Both the position numbers and the translations under genes were made by a program. The notes below the pieces were generated by a model. It searched no databases, was not told where the DNA came from, and was given only the letters and a program-made list of their open reading frames with translations. From Amarobacter sp964507025 (GTDB lineage Bacteria; Chloroflexota; Dehalococcoidia; Tepidiformales; Tepidiformaceae): a stretch of DNA of 64,000 nucleotides. How positions within the stretch are numbered: the stretch's first letter is position 1; every line of letters starts with the position of its first letter. The stretch covers positions 248,001-312,000 of the forward strand of contig CAZDOK010000003.1 in the NCBI GenBank assembly GCA_964507025.1, in the 5' to 3' direction. This document shows, piece after piece, positions 32,344-41,354 of this stretch.

Positions 32344-35037
32344 TCAGCGCACCAGGCGCCGCCGCTCCGAGACACGGCTGCGGCGAGGCGCCTCATCGGG
32401 TTCGGGGCCGCCTTCGAACGCCCGCCGCACGCACGAAATGAGCGCCCCCACGCCCCGGGAACCCTGGAACACGTACTTCTTGCCCGAGCTCTTCGCTTCC
32501 GCCGTGACGCGCGCCGAGGCGGCGTGCCCGATGCATGCGGTATTGACCACGATGAGGTCGCTTGTCCCGCTGGCAAGCCCAAGAGCCTGGGCGCCGTTTT
32601 TCGCTTCGTCAGGGTCGAGCCAGGTGACGTCCAGTCTCCACCGGTCGGCGAGGATGGGGAGGGCGTTCTTTCGCAGCCACTCGTGTCCCCCGGCGATCAC
32701 CACGCGTTTGCCGGCGAGGTCGGCCTCCTCCGGCGCCTCCCTGGACGCGGATGGGCGTCCTTCAAGGTAGGTGGCCATCGCCGGGTAGGCCATCGCCAGG
32801 CCATCGATCTCGTGCCGCAGCGTCTCTGCCTCGGGGCGGTTCGCCAGGGCGAGGAGGTTGTCAGCGAGCTCCTCGAACGCTTCGCCTGCCTCAAGGGCGA
32901 GTTCCAGGGCGACCTCGAGAGCTGCATGCCGGATTGCCTTGAACGAGGTGGCGAGTTCATGGCAGGTGGTCCGGAGCTCTTCGACCTGACCGTGTCGCAG
33001 CAGTTCGCGCACGAGGCGATCGAAGGCTTCCTCGCCATCGATATCATGGCCGCGCCGCTGGGCCTCGGCGAGCGCGCGCCTGTACATGGCAAGGCGTTGT
33101 TCGTGGCTAAACCGCGCTGCCCCGACGATCCGCTCGTCTTCGATGAGCTCGGAGATGGTGTTGAGCTGGGAGTCTCCCTTTGGTGATTCGGCCACCAGGT
33201 CGAGCAGTTCGAGGAGCACCGCGGGATTGCCGATGCCCTGTTCGAGCGCCTTCGGGATGACCTCCTCGGCCAGGCGGTGCGTCAATCCACCGGCGTTACC
33301 GCTTTGCATCATGAAGACATCGAGGAGGTGCGGGGCTGACGCATCGAGCCGGACCTCCCTCAGGAACTGGACATAGCCCGGGAACTGGCGCGTGATGGCC
33401 CCGTGCCCGGCGGCGGCCGGAGCGAACGCCGCCAGGAACTCGGCGTAGGGCCGCTCCTGCGACCCGACACGCACGTGGCGGAGGAGCGCCCGTCGCTCTT
33501 CGCTGGTTGCCCATTCGGCCGGTCCGCTCGCAATACACGCCAGGCAGGCCAGCGCGGCAAGTGCGGCGGACTCCGGTTGAGCCCCATCGAGCCGCGCCAG
33601 GCATGCTTCGACCAGCCAGCGCAGGTCCTTCATCGATTCCGCCGGATCGGGGGATGGCCAGCGGTAGCGCCACTCCTCCATCGATTCTGCTTCGAGCAGC
33701 GCATCGGCGAGGATGCCGACGCCAAGCGCGAAGCCATCGGGCCCGATCTCCCGGTCGCGCAGCAGGTCCGATACGCGCTCGGCGGCCATCCAGCTGTTCC
33801 CCCGGGAGACTGCGAGAAGATGGGCGACCCGGCTGAGGTCGCTCAACCTGGCGTCGGCCCGGCGGAGCACGCGGTCGTTGACGAGGTACTCGAGTTTGGC
33901 GAGTGCCTCCTTCGATGCCAGCGCTTCGGGCGCGAATCCCAGGCCGGCGCGGTGAATGTCGGCCCGGAGCGCCTCGAGGAGGTCCAGGTTGTTGTGAAGC
34001 TCCCGTGCCGGCCTGCAGGTGGCCGCCAGGAGCCCGAGCGCAGCCCTGCCGTAGGTGTCGAGGGCGTGCCGCAAGAGTTCCTCGTCACCAGGGCCGGTAC
34101 CGTCCTCGAGCGCACGCCGGAGGTACGTCAGGGCGCTATCCGAATCTCCTGCCATCCACGCAACGATCCCGGCCACAGCCTGCAGTTCGCGGACTTCGCC
34201 AGGCGGCGCCGTCTGCATCCGGGCGTTGACCGCGGCCCGGGCGGCACGCGCGTCCTGGCTCGCCTGAAGGAGCAGGTCGTGCCAGGACTGGGCCAGGTCC
34301 GCGTGTCCTTCCGCAGCGAGAGCTGCTGCCGGAGACGGGAGCGGAGATGGCGACGGCAGAGGTGGAGCACCACGAAGGATGGCCACCAGTTCCTCGACGG
34401 CGCCCGCAAGCCGGTCCAGCCGGTCCATGAGCGCACTGGTCTCGGAGAGGTCCCCGGTTCCGGCGGCTTCTGGCTCGGCCGTGAGGGCCGGCGGTGGAGG
34501 AGGCTCTGCGGGTGACTCAGAGGCAGGGGGCTCCGTGGGCGCCATGCTCCGGGCCAGGGCCGCCTCTTCGTCTCGCGCGCGGAGTTCCAGGTACTCGCGC
34601 ACTCCCGTGGCGACTTCCAGGCGACTGCCAAACCGGCGTTCCAGTACCTGTAGCGCCATGGGGCTCGCGGGCAGGAACCAGCGCCGTTGAGGCGCCGACC
34701 AGCGGTAGCCCGGGACGAGCTTCACAAGCTCCTTGTCGGCGAAGGCGCACTCCACGGCGAGCTCGTTCCCGGAGAGTTCGAGGGTAGCTGTTTGTTCCGC
34801 TTCTCCCAGCTCGCGGCCGCGGGTCTCGGCCACTTCGATCGCCAGGTCGGCGGGGTGCTCCCAGCCATCGGGCCCGAGGAGCTCATCGAGGGCCAGGATG
34901 ACGCCCGGCTGGCGGGGAAGCTGAAGCGCGCCCGCGTGGGCGTTCGCGCGGCAGCCCGGGATACGCCGCACCAGCATGGCCTCGCGGCCTCGAGCCTCCA
35001 CCAGGTACCGGTTCTCTTCCGCCCGCAATCGCACCAT
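32344..35037 (-). CDS. Large DUF2325 protein with helical-repeat middle
   Basis: 897 residues. N-terminal region (1-160) has an amino-acid pattern like HARP-type modules (LVPGYRWSAPQRRWFLPAS), then a Pro-rich linker (EPPPPPALTAEP), a long mainly alpha-helical middle rich in Ala/Leu/Glu (residues about 220-770) without clear repeats, and a C-terminal DUF2325-like domain beginning KRVVIAGGHEWLR with DLIVVNTACIGHAASARV and FQGSRGVGALISCV. DUF2325 is a small domain of unknown function. Start ATG 35037 is 7 bases after a TAGAGT. It is a single gene flanked by leuC and the surface island. Confidence 0.6.
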   Translation of the reverse strand: MVRLRAEENRYLVEARGREAMLVRRIPGCRANAHAGALQLPRQPGVILALDELLGPDGWEHPADLAIEVAETRGRELGEAEQTATLELSGNELAVECAFADKELVKLVPGYRWSAPQRRWFLPASPMALQVLERRFGSRLEVATGVREYLELRARDEEAALARSMAPTEPPASESPAEPPPPPALTAEPEAAGTGDLSETSALMDRLDRLAGAVEELVAILRGAPPLPSPSPLPSPAAALAAEGHADLAQSWHDLLLQASQDARAARAAVNARMQTAPPGEVRELQAVAGIVAWMAGDSDSALTYLRRALEDGTGPGDEELLRHALDTYGRAALGLLAATCRPARELHNNLDLLEALRADIHRAGLGFAPEALASKEALAKLEYLVNDRVLRRADARLSDLSRVAHLLAVSRGNSWMAAERVSDLLRDREIGPDGFALGVGILADALLEAESMEEWRYRWPSPDPAESMKDLRWLVEACLARLDGAQPESAALAALACLACIASGPAEWATSEERRALLRHVRVGSQERPYAEFLAAFAPAAAGHGAITRQFPGYVQFLREVRLDASAPHLLDVFMMQSGNAGGLTHRLAEEVIPKALEQGIGNPAVLLELLDLVAESPKGDSQLNTISELIEDERIVGAARFSHEQRLAMYRRALAEAQRRGHDIDGEEAFDRLVRELLRHGQVEELRTTCHELATSFKAIRHAALEVALELALEAGEAFEELADNLLALANRPEAETLRHEIDGLAMAYPAMATYLEGRPSASREAPEEADLAGKRVVIAGGHEWLRKNALPILADRWRLDVTWLDPDEAKNGAQALGLASGTSDLIVVNTACIGHAASARVTAEAKSSGKKYVFQGSRGVGALISCVRRAFEGGPEPDEAPRRSRVSERRRLVR

Positions 35038-35044
35038 GCGCGGG

Positions 35045-35050
35045 ACTCTA
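35045..35050 (-). promoter_or_regulatory. -10 element of the DUF2325 gene
   Basis: TAGAGT on the minus strand, 7 bases before ATG 35037. Leaderless geometry. Confidence 0.45.
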
Positions 35051-35318
35051 TCACGGCCCGGTGTGCTTACGAACTCGGGACTTTGCCTGAGAACGCCGGT
35101 GGCTGCCCCGGGGCCGCGCGGTGGACGCGCGGTGGCGTTTCTTACCGTCCTCATATGGCACGGGCTTGACTGGCTGCGGTATCGTCACGTTGCGTTCACT
35201 GAAGTGGTCGAGCGGTGGACAGCCAGAATCGAAAGGGTTGCCGCGAACGGGTGAGGCTCCGGGCCGCGCGTGGGGAACGCGCCTGTCGAGCGTCCATTCC
35301 GGCGACTTTGCACTTCCG

Positions 35319-36317
35319 ATGACGCAATCCGCTCGCATCCTTCTGCTGGCACTCCTCGCCTCGCTGGCGCTCGGGCTCTTCCTGGCGGCCTATGGGCCCG
35401 CGGCTGCCGCCCAGCCGTTCACTGTCAGGCTTATCCCGCGCGATCCCGCCTTCCCGACCGGTTCACAGGCAGCATTCGCCGTGAGGATAGAAGGCCAGAC
35501 TACGACCCTCCCCAGCTTCGATTACGCGATTGAAGGCGGCACCATCGCAGGCGTGCTGCCGCCGAACCCCATCGCCGCGAACATCGCCGAAGGTACGGTG
35601 TTCGTGACGCGCGCCACCGCCGGCACGGCCCGACTGACGGTCTCGTTCGCGGGCGAAGTCCTGGCTACCGGTGAGGCTCGCTTCGGCGAATACGGCCAGG
35701 TGCGCGTGAGCACCACGCTCGATGCCGGGCCCGATGCGGCTGCCCGGACCTGGCGTTACGAGATCGTCGCTCCGGACGGTACGGTGGTCGCCACGCTTTC
35801 GCTTGGCACGAGCGGCGACGCGGCCACCGGCACCGCGGCGAGTCCAGCGCTGCCCCGCGGTACCTACACCGTGCGGCAGGTGCTCACCAGTGATACTCGC
35901 GTCGCGTGTGCTCCCGGCGCCTTTTACGAGGTCACGGTACCCGCCGGCGCAACCACCGTGATCGAGCTCGCCGGCGAAGAGGCTACGGCTTCCTTCACCA
36001 TCCGCCCGTGCCCGGATCTGCCGGCCGGTCTTGCCGTGCAGGTGCCCGTTGACACGATTACGCCCGGCCTGGTGGGCGGCGTGCTCGGCGACCCGGACTT
36101 CCTCCCCGGTGAGCTGCCCATCGACGAAGTTAGGGGCGTCCGCGAACCCGGCCCCGCCGCCGGTCTTCCGCTCCCACCCGCCACTGGAAACACCATGGCC
36201 GGAACGCCAGGGTCGAACACGATTCCGCTGCTGTTGCTCGTGACCGGAGCCGCAGTCCTGTCGCTGTCGCCGCTCATGTGGTCCATGAGCCGGGCCGGCG
36301 GCCACCTCAAGCGCTAG
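35319..36317 (+). CDS. Secreted surface protein with sortase-like C-terminal signal
   Basis: 332 residues. Signal peptide with ILLLALLASLALGLFLAAYG and cleavage near AAAAQPF. Body is beta-rich (Ig/collagen-binding-like segments, VRVSTTLDAGPDAAART, GTYTVRQVL), with few Cys. The C-terminus has PPATG, a near-match to LPXTG, followed by a hydrophobic span (IPLLLLVTGAAVLSLSPL) and a basic tail ending HLKR: the order of a cell-wall sorting signal. Two sortases lie 8-9 kb downstream. Protein seems full-length. Function unknown; probably surface exposed. Confidence 0.7.
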   Translation: MTQSARILLLALLASLALGLFLAAYGPAAAAQPFTVRLIPRDPAFPTGSQAAFAVRIEGQTTTLPSFDYAIEGGTIAGVLPPNPIAANIAEGTVFVTRATAGTARLTVSFAGEVLATGEARFGEYGQVRVSTTLDAGPDAAARTWRYEIVAPDGTVVATLSLGTSGDAATGTAASPALPRGTYTVRQVLTSDTRVACAPGAFYEVTVPAGATTVIELAGEEATASFTIRPCPDLPAGLAVQVPVDTITPGLVGGVLGDPDFLPGELPIDEVRGVREPGPAAGLPLPPATGNTMAGTPGSNTIPLLLLVTGAAVLSLSPLMWSMSRAGGHLKR

Positions 36318-36347
36318 TTCTACCTCTCTAGCCTGGTCAGGAGGCAG

Positions 36348-36388
36348 ACCCGGGTGTGCGCTGGCCCGCACACCCGGGTTAACTCTTT
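36348..36388 (+). terminator. Strong hairpin terminator
   Basis: Perfect 13-base stem ACCCGGGTGTGCG/CGCACACCCGGGT with loop CTGGCC and T-rich tail TAACTCTTT, 30 bases after the surface gene stop. Confidence 0.75.
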
Positions 36389-36560
36389 CCAACCTCGGCC
36401 GTTCTTCTTTTTACATACGGGAGCTTGACCTTAGGCGACCGTATCGGCCATAACTGGCGAAGCGTCTGGCGGGTATCGGGGGGTCGAGACTCCGTTATCC
36501 GTGTCAAGGACAATAGCGGTACGCCCGGCGGGGTGCGTCCACGAGTCCCAGGGGGACTTC

Positions 36561-39500
36561 ATGGTGCGTGCTTCCCGGCGGTTTATTCTCCCCGCCGCCC
36601 TGGTTTTGTTCGTCGCGCTGGTGTCCGCCGGCCGTGTCAGCGTGCCTTCTGACGTGCGTGCGGCGTACGACCCGAATGGCCCCGCCTTCGATGAGCTTTC
36701 GCAGTTCGACACCAGCACCACACCCGGCCCGCTCAGGCAGCCTCCGCGGCTGCTCGCCGGCACGAACTCACACGCGCTCCCGGCCGATGCTGCCACCCGG
36801 AACGGCTACTGCCTCGATGTGAACATCGACGGTGTGACCCCGGTCGAGTCGTTCATCATCCCGACGTCCGCGCTCGGCTTCCTGGTGACGGCCTTTGAAC
36901 CGATCGACCCTGCGAATCCCGCGACGCCCCCAACCATGGCGGTCCCGATCCCATCGGGAGGAACGTATGTGTATGGGGCGGTTGCCGGCGCCGGCGCCGC
37001 AGTCCTGAACGCGGCCACGCCCGGGAGCGCGGATGACGTCTACTGCGCGGTGGCCTTCGCCCAGCCGGGCTACAAGAAGCTGAAGATCGAGTGGCACTAC
37101 AACGACGGCAGCGGCCAGAACGTCATCGCCCTCCCCGACATCGCTATCGCGACCGTGACGCTGAAGAAGATCGGTGACGGCCTCGTGGGCGGACCGGCCG
37201 AGGTCTGCACCGTCGGCTGGGACGCGGCATTCCTGACTGGCGCGCGCTCCAACGACTTCCTGCCGGACAACGCCACGCCGCGAGACAACGATCCGCTCGC
37301 AGGCAGTCCCAACATCTACGACCCCGTGAATGACGTGAGGGTGGAGGACTGGACCACCACCCCCAGTGGAGGCGGCCAGAACGTGAGGGTCGAGTATGTG
37401 CGCCAGGAAGGTCCGGAGTGGTGTGCTGGCATCGCGGCAGACGCAGCCGTGACGGTCACCGACGTGACGTTCGACTTCCATGCCATCTACAACCGTGCGG
37501 ATATCGGCGCGCTTCCCACCATCGACAAGGACGGGGACGACCAGCCGGTCGCGCTCCAGCTCCCGCCAGGAGTAACCATCGACATCGTCGCCTCGGTCGA
37601 ACTGCGCCACGTCACCTCCGACGGCAACGTCCCGGCACGGCAGCGTTCCGCACCCCTGGTCACCGGCTCGACACACTACGTATGCCTCATCGGCACCGAT
37701 CCGGCCGACTCGCTCAATGCTAACGGCATCCACTTCTCGCCCCTGGCCGGCGCCGATGTGCCGGGCGCCGGGAACATCGGCGTATTCCACAAGTCGGCCG
37801 CAAACAACCCGCGGCTCAACGGCGTCCAGGATGGCACGCTCTGCTTCAGCTACACCTCCGCCAGCGCCGGCGAGCACACCATCTACGTGGACTTCACCAA
37901 CAATGGCGTCGCCGATGTCGCCTTCTTCGACACCAACGGCGACGGCAACGGCTTCGATGGCGGCGCCGCGGGACCACTCGTCACACAGTGGAACCGGATC
38001 GACCGCACGGTGATTACCACTGGTGGCACGCCGAGCTCCGGCGCGGTGACGTTCAGCACGCTCACGGTTCCCATGCAGTTCAACGTTGGCGACGGCACGA
38101 TGATTGCGGGTGCCGGCCTGACCGAGTGGGTGCTGGGCTCCCACAGCACCGGCGGCACGCTCTACACCGATCTTGCGCTCGATGGCGCGTGGGTCCGCGC
38201 GCAGATCGTTGGCAGTTGCGGCTACTTCGTCGTCCCCGACAACAGCAAGCCCACGGCTATCTCTGGCATTAGCGTCGGAGGCCGCATCGACATCAACGCC
38301 GGCGACGCCAATCCCTTCTCCGCGGCATTAGGCGATACGGACGCCACGCCAAACGACCTGCGGTTCTCCACGGTCAACGCGCCCGGCTGCTCGGCCAACT
38401 CGCAGGTGCGCATCCAGGTCGACGTGTTCTACCCGGGTGCTACCACTCCGGCCACGCCGCAAGAGTGGGTCGACGTTCGCTTCACCTTCATCCCGGCCAA
38501 CAAGACACCTCGCGTCGCCTGGGCGGGCGAGTTCGTGACCATCAGCTATGCCTTCGCCAGCACCGGGTCGTGCGCGGGACAGCAGGTGGTCTTCGTGCGG
38601 CCGGAGAACCAGCCGGGATCCTTCCTGCCCGGCCCAGGCATTACCCTCGACGGTCCGAACCGCGCCTCCACCGATTTCGGCGCCGGGTGCTCCGCGACCG
38701 TCCGTTACGAGAGCGAGGAGCCAGGCGAGGTCGACATCGAGGTCTTCCTCACGTCGAACCCCTTCTCCAAGGTCGCGTTCCCGATCTTCTTCCTCCTCAT
38801 CGAGGACGTGACCATCGACGCGACACCCGACCAGTTCGTCTCGACGTTCGGCGATGTGACGGCCGATGTGCGAGGGTACTTCGTCGGCACCAACCCCTCG
38901 GGCCGCCCGGCGGAGGTGAAGCCTGATGGCCGCGCGCTGCCCGCTGATCGCTGGGTGCTCCCCGACGACTGGGAGAAGTTGAAGGGTCCATCGGGCCTCC
39001 GTGGTAACTGGGGCGGTATCGAGATGCCGGCCGCGATCGTCACCTTCCTCATGGACAACGAGCCGGTGGTCAACAACTACCGCACGGGTGTAAAGAACGG
39101 CTCTTCGGGCTTCTTTGTGCCCGACGACGAAGACGACTTCTCGTTCAACGTCAACCCGCATACCAGGGCCACGACCGCGCTCGGCTCGCTCGACAAGCCA
39201 AGGATGATGAGCCAGCCGAGCGATGGCTCGGGTAGGGCCTCGGTCGATACCTACGGAGATTTCAACCTCACCTACGAGGACTGTGCTCTCAACCGCTTCA
39301 ACGGCAATCCCCAGTGCAAGCTTGAAGACATCGTCGGCCACGGCCTGTACTACGCAGTCGCCGAGTACCCTGAGCCGCGGACGCGCGGCAAGTGGCCGGC
39401 GGTCGCGTCGAACAAGGCCGCGACCGACTGGCGCTGGGCCGGCTACAAGGAAGTGACCATCGTCAACACGGATTCGCCCCAGATCAAGTACGTGGTGGCC

Positions 39501-40466
39501 CACCTGCGCGACCGCGACGGATTCTGCGATTCGGTGAACTACAACAACACCCTTGGCGTGCCCGTGAAGTTCGAAATAGACGCCGGTGGGGGGACCATAA
39601 TCGGCGCCGCCGACCGGCCGTTCGAAATCAACGGCTCGCGCCGATTCGCTACCACGACCTCGTTCGATACGCTCGATGCGCTCGGCCGGCCGATGAACGT
39701 GGATATCGCGAAGCCGACGATTATGGACGACGAATGCCAGGCGTGGATCCAGGTGACCAACAGCCTGATGCGGCCGACCAACGTGATGGTCACCTTCCCC
39801 GCTCCGCCTTCCCCGGTCCCCGGCGAGGTGCGAATCACGAACCTGCAGTGCATCGGCGAGGAGACCATCACCGTCAAGAACGTTGGGACGACGCCCGTGA
39901 ACCTGGCCGGATTCGGCCTGCAGAGCCTGGGCTCTGGCGTCCAGCAGGTTGAGCATCGCGACCTCGATGGCTACCTGGAGCCGGGGCAGAGCAAGACCTT
40001 CCTCGGCGGGCCCGGAGCAAAGGACAATCTCTGGATCGGCGCCACCAGCGAGGTGTTCACCAGCCCGAACGACTTCGTGCACCTCACATGGGACGACTTC
40101 GTCGTCAGCACCGTCTTCTGTGACGGCACCGTGCACGACAACCCGATCCCGGCGAGTTTCCCGCTCGATCCCGAGGGCGAGATCATCATCGATGTCACCA
40201 TCCCCTTTGGAGACGAGGCGGAGGTGGCGCTGGTGGAGGGTTGGAACCTTGTGCCCACGGGTAACGGGACGGCCGAGATCGCCGGCGCCATCGCAGGGTT
40301 TGAAAGCGACGTCACGGTCATCTACGCCTGGGACGCCGAGCTGCAGGAATGGCTGCGCTACATTCCGGGCGCGCCAGATGGAGTGAACACCCTGACGCAA
40401 TTCGGCCAGAACCGCGTGGCATGGATCCAGGTCAAGCGGCCATTAACGTTGGTCCTGCCGAAGTAG
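36561..40466 (+). CDS. Large secreted protein with lamin-tail and C-terminal GWN domain
   Basis: 1301 residues. Signal peptide at residues 1-35 (FILPAALVLFVALVSAG). The body consists of beta-sandwich modules with AEHTIYVDFTNNGVADVAFF-type pieces, Asp/Asn-rich Ca-like loops (DTNGDGNG), and a lamin-tail-like domain near residues 1091-1195 (VRITNLQCIGEETITVKNVG). The last 75 residues are the GWN module shared with three other island proteins (VEGWNLVP, YAWDAELQEWLRYIPGAP). No transmembrane span or sorting motif, so it is likely released or bound by the GWN module. GGGGG is six bases before the ATG. Confidence 0.68.
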   Translation: MVRASRRFILPAALVLFVALVSAGRVSVPSDVRAAYDPNGPAFDELSQFDTSTTPGPLRQPPRLLAGTNSHALPADAATRNGYCLDVNIDGVTPVESFIIPTSALGFLVTAFEPIDPANPATPPTMAVPIPSGGTYVYGAVAGAGAAVLNAATPGSADDVYCAVAFAQPGYKKLKIEWHYNDGSGQNVIALPDIAIATVTLKKIGDGLVGGPAEVCTVGWDAAFLTGARSNDFLPDNATPRDNDPLAGSPNIYDPVNDVRVEDWTTTPSGGGQNVRVEYVRQEGPEWCAGIAADAAVTVTDVTFDFHAIYNRADIGALPTIDKDGDDQPVALQLPPGVTIDIVASVELRHVTSDGNVPARQRSAPLVTGSTHYVCLIGTDPADSLNANGIHFSPLAGADVPGAGNIGVFHKSAANNPRLNGVQDGTLCFSYTSASAGEHTIYVDFTNNGVADVAFFDTNGDGNGFDGGAAGPLVTQWNRIDRTVITTGGTPSSGAVTFSTLTVPMQFNVGDGTMIAGAGLTEWVLGSHSTGGTLYTDLALDGAWVRAQIVGSCGYFVVPDNSKPTAISGISVGGRIDINAGDANPFSAALGDTDATPNDLRFSTVNAPGCSANSQVRIQVDVFYPGATTPATPQEWVDVRFTFIPANKTPRVAWAGEFVTISYAFASTGSCAGQQVVFVRPENQPGSFLPGPGITLDGPNRASTDFGAGCSATVRYESEEPGEVDIEVFLTSNPFSKVAFPIFFLLIEDVTIDATPDQFVSTFGDVTADVRGYFVGTNPSGRPAEVKPDGRALPADRWVLPDDWEKLKGPSGLRGNWGGIEMPAAIVTFLMDNEPVVNNYRTGVKNGSSGFFVPDDEDDFSFNVNPHTRATTALGSLDKPRMMSQPSDGSGRASVDTYGDFNLTYEDCALNRFNGNPQCKLEDIVGHGLYYAVAEYPEPRTRGKWPAVASNKAATDWRWAGYKEVTIVNTDSPQIKYVVAHLRDRDGFCDSVNYNNTLGVPVKFEIDAGGGTIIGAADRPFEINGSRRFATTTSFDTLDALGRPMNVDIAKPTIMDDECQAWIQVTNSLMRPTNVMVTFPAPPSPVPGEVRITNLQCIGEETITVKNVGTTPVNLAGFGLQSLGSGVQQVEHRDLDGYLEPGQSKTFLGGPGAKDNLWIGATSEVFTSPNDFVHLTWDDFVVSTVFCDGTVHDNPIPASFPLDPEGEIIIDVTIPFGDEAEVALVEGWNLVPTGNGTAEIAGAIAGFESDVTVIYAWDAELQEWLRYIPGAPDGVNTLTQFGQNRVAWIQVKRPLTLVLPK

Positions 40467-40530
40467 TGCGCCTAGCCCTGGGCCTGCGTACCCTCGACTG
40501 GGGCCGTTAGTTTCACCAGGATGCTGTTTC

Positions 40531-41277
40531 ATGACCATCACCCGGTTCGTTCCGTGGCGCCTTGCCGCTGCGTCGCTCGCCGGCTGCCTTGCCGGCGCCG
40601 CCGCGCTCCAGCCAGCGCTGGCCCAGTTCGATCCACCGTCGACCGTCTTTGGGTCGATCGCCGATTCTGAAGGCGAGGTGCCGGCCGGCCTGGCAGTCGA
40701 GGCATACATCGGCGATGTGCTTTGCGGCACGAAAGGGAAGACGGAACACACCGGCGATGGCGCCGCAAGGGTAACCGTGTACGTCGTCGACGTAGTCTCC
40801 GAGTCGCAGATTGCCGGCTGCGGCGCAATCGGCCGCGACATTCGCGTGAAGATCGGCGACCGGTTCGCATCGCAGACGGTCAAGTGGAACCCCGGGCCTG
40901 TCCAGTTGGATGTGACCTTCGGGAGCGCCACACCCGCGGTCATCCCAACCTTCACTCCGGCCCCCACGCGCGCCCCCCAACCCACCTCGACGCCACAACC
41001 CGGCCAGACGGTCACGCCGGGTCAGGGTGGCGACCCCGAGACCATCCCCGCCGGATCGCCCGGGGCTGGCTCACCGGTGTCGTCGCCGAGCGGCGGCATC
41101 ACCAGCGCGACGCCAGGGACACAACAGGCTGACAGCGGCGGCGGTGGTGGTTTCCCGGTCTGGGGCGTGGTGGTGCTCATCCTTGGAGGGATTGCGGCCG
41201 TTGGCGGAGGCGTGGGCTACGCCATGTCGCGTTCGCGCCAGCAGGCCGACGACGACTTCGAATCGCAGCTGGAGTAA
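40531..41277 (+). CDS. FYGSV-domain membrane-anchored surface protein (paralogue A)
   Basis: 248 residues. Signal peptide to about residue 31 (LAGAAALQPALAQ), then a domain of about 95 residues starting STVFGSIADSEG with VYVVDVVSE and WNPGPVQLDVTFG; the same type recurs in paralogue B at 43859. A Thr/Pro/Ser-rich stalk (about residues 135-195) leads to a Gly-rich hinge, transmembrane helix (FPVWGVVVLILGGIAAVGG) and a polar C-tail. Domain pairs with two conserved Cys are visible (DVLCG, AGCGA). Function is unknown, perhaps binding. Confidence 0.68.
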   Translation: MTITRFVPWRLAAASLAGCLAGAAALQPALAQFDPPSTVFGSIADSEGEVPAGLAVEAYIGDVLCGTKGKTEHTGDGAARVTVYVVDVVSESQIAGCGAIGRDIRVKIGDRFASQTVKWNPGPVQLDVTFGSATPAVIPTFTPAPTRAPQPTSTPQPGQTVTPGQGGDPETIPAGSPGAGSPVSSPSGGITSATPGTQQADSGGGGGFPVWGVVVLILGGIAAVGGGVGYAMSRSRQQADDDFESQLE

Positions 41278-41302
41278 TCTCCGCGCTGCACTACGGAAAC
41301 GG

Positions 41303-41331
41303 AGAGGGGCGCCCGAGCGGGCGCCCCTCTT
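41303..41331. terminator. Bidirectional hairpin between convergent genes
   Basis: 12-base perfect stem AGAGGGGCGCCC/GGGCGCCCCTCT with a GAGC loop in the 77-base gap between paralogue A (plus) and the CAP gene (minus). Short T-runs flank, so it likely ends both. Confidence 0.65.
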
Positions 41332-41354
41332 GCATGTCCTCCCGGCGCTGGGGG

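Noticed and set aside
32344..35037. Anti-phage defence gene
   Set aside because: No nuclease, helicase or partner gene is recognisable around it; defence would be speculation.
36768..40400. Long minus-strand frames across the 1301-residue gene (458 and 690 residues)
   Set aside because: Composition is His/Arg/Gly-rich with no domain; the plus frame has a signal peptide, lamin-tail and GWN domains.
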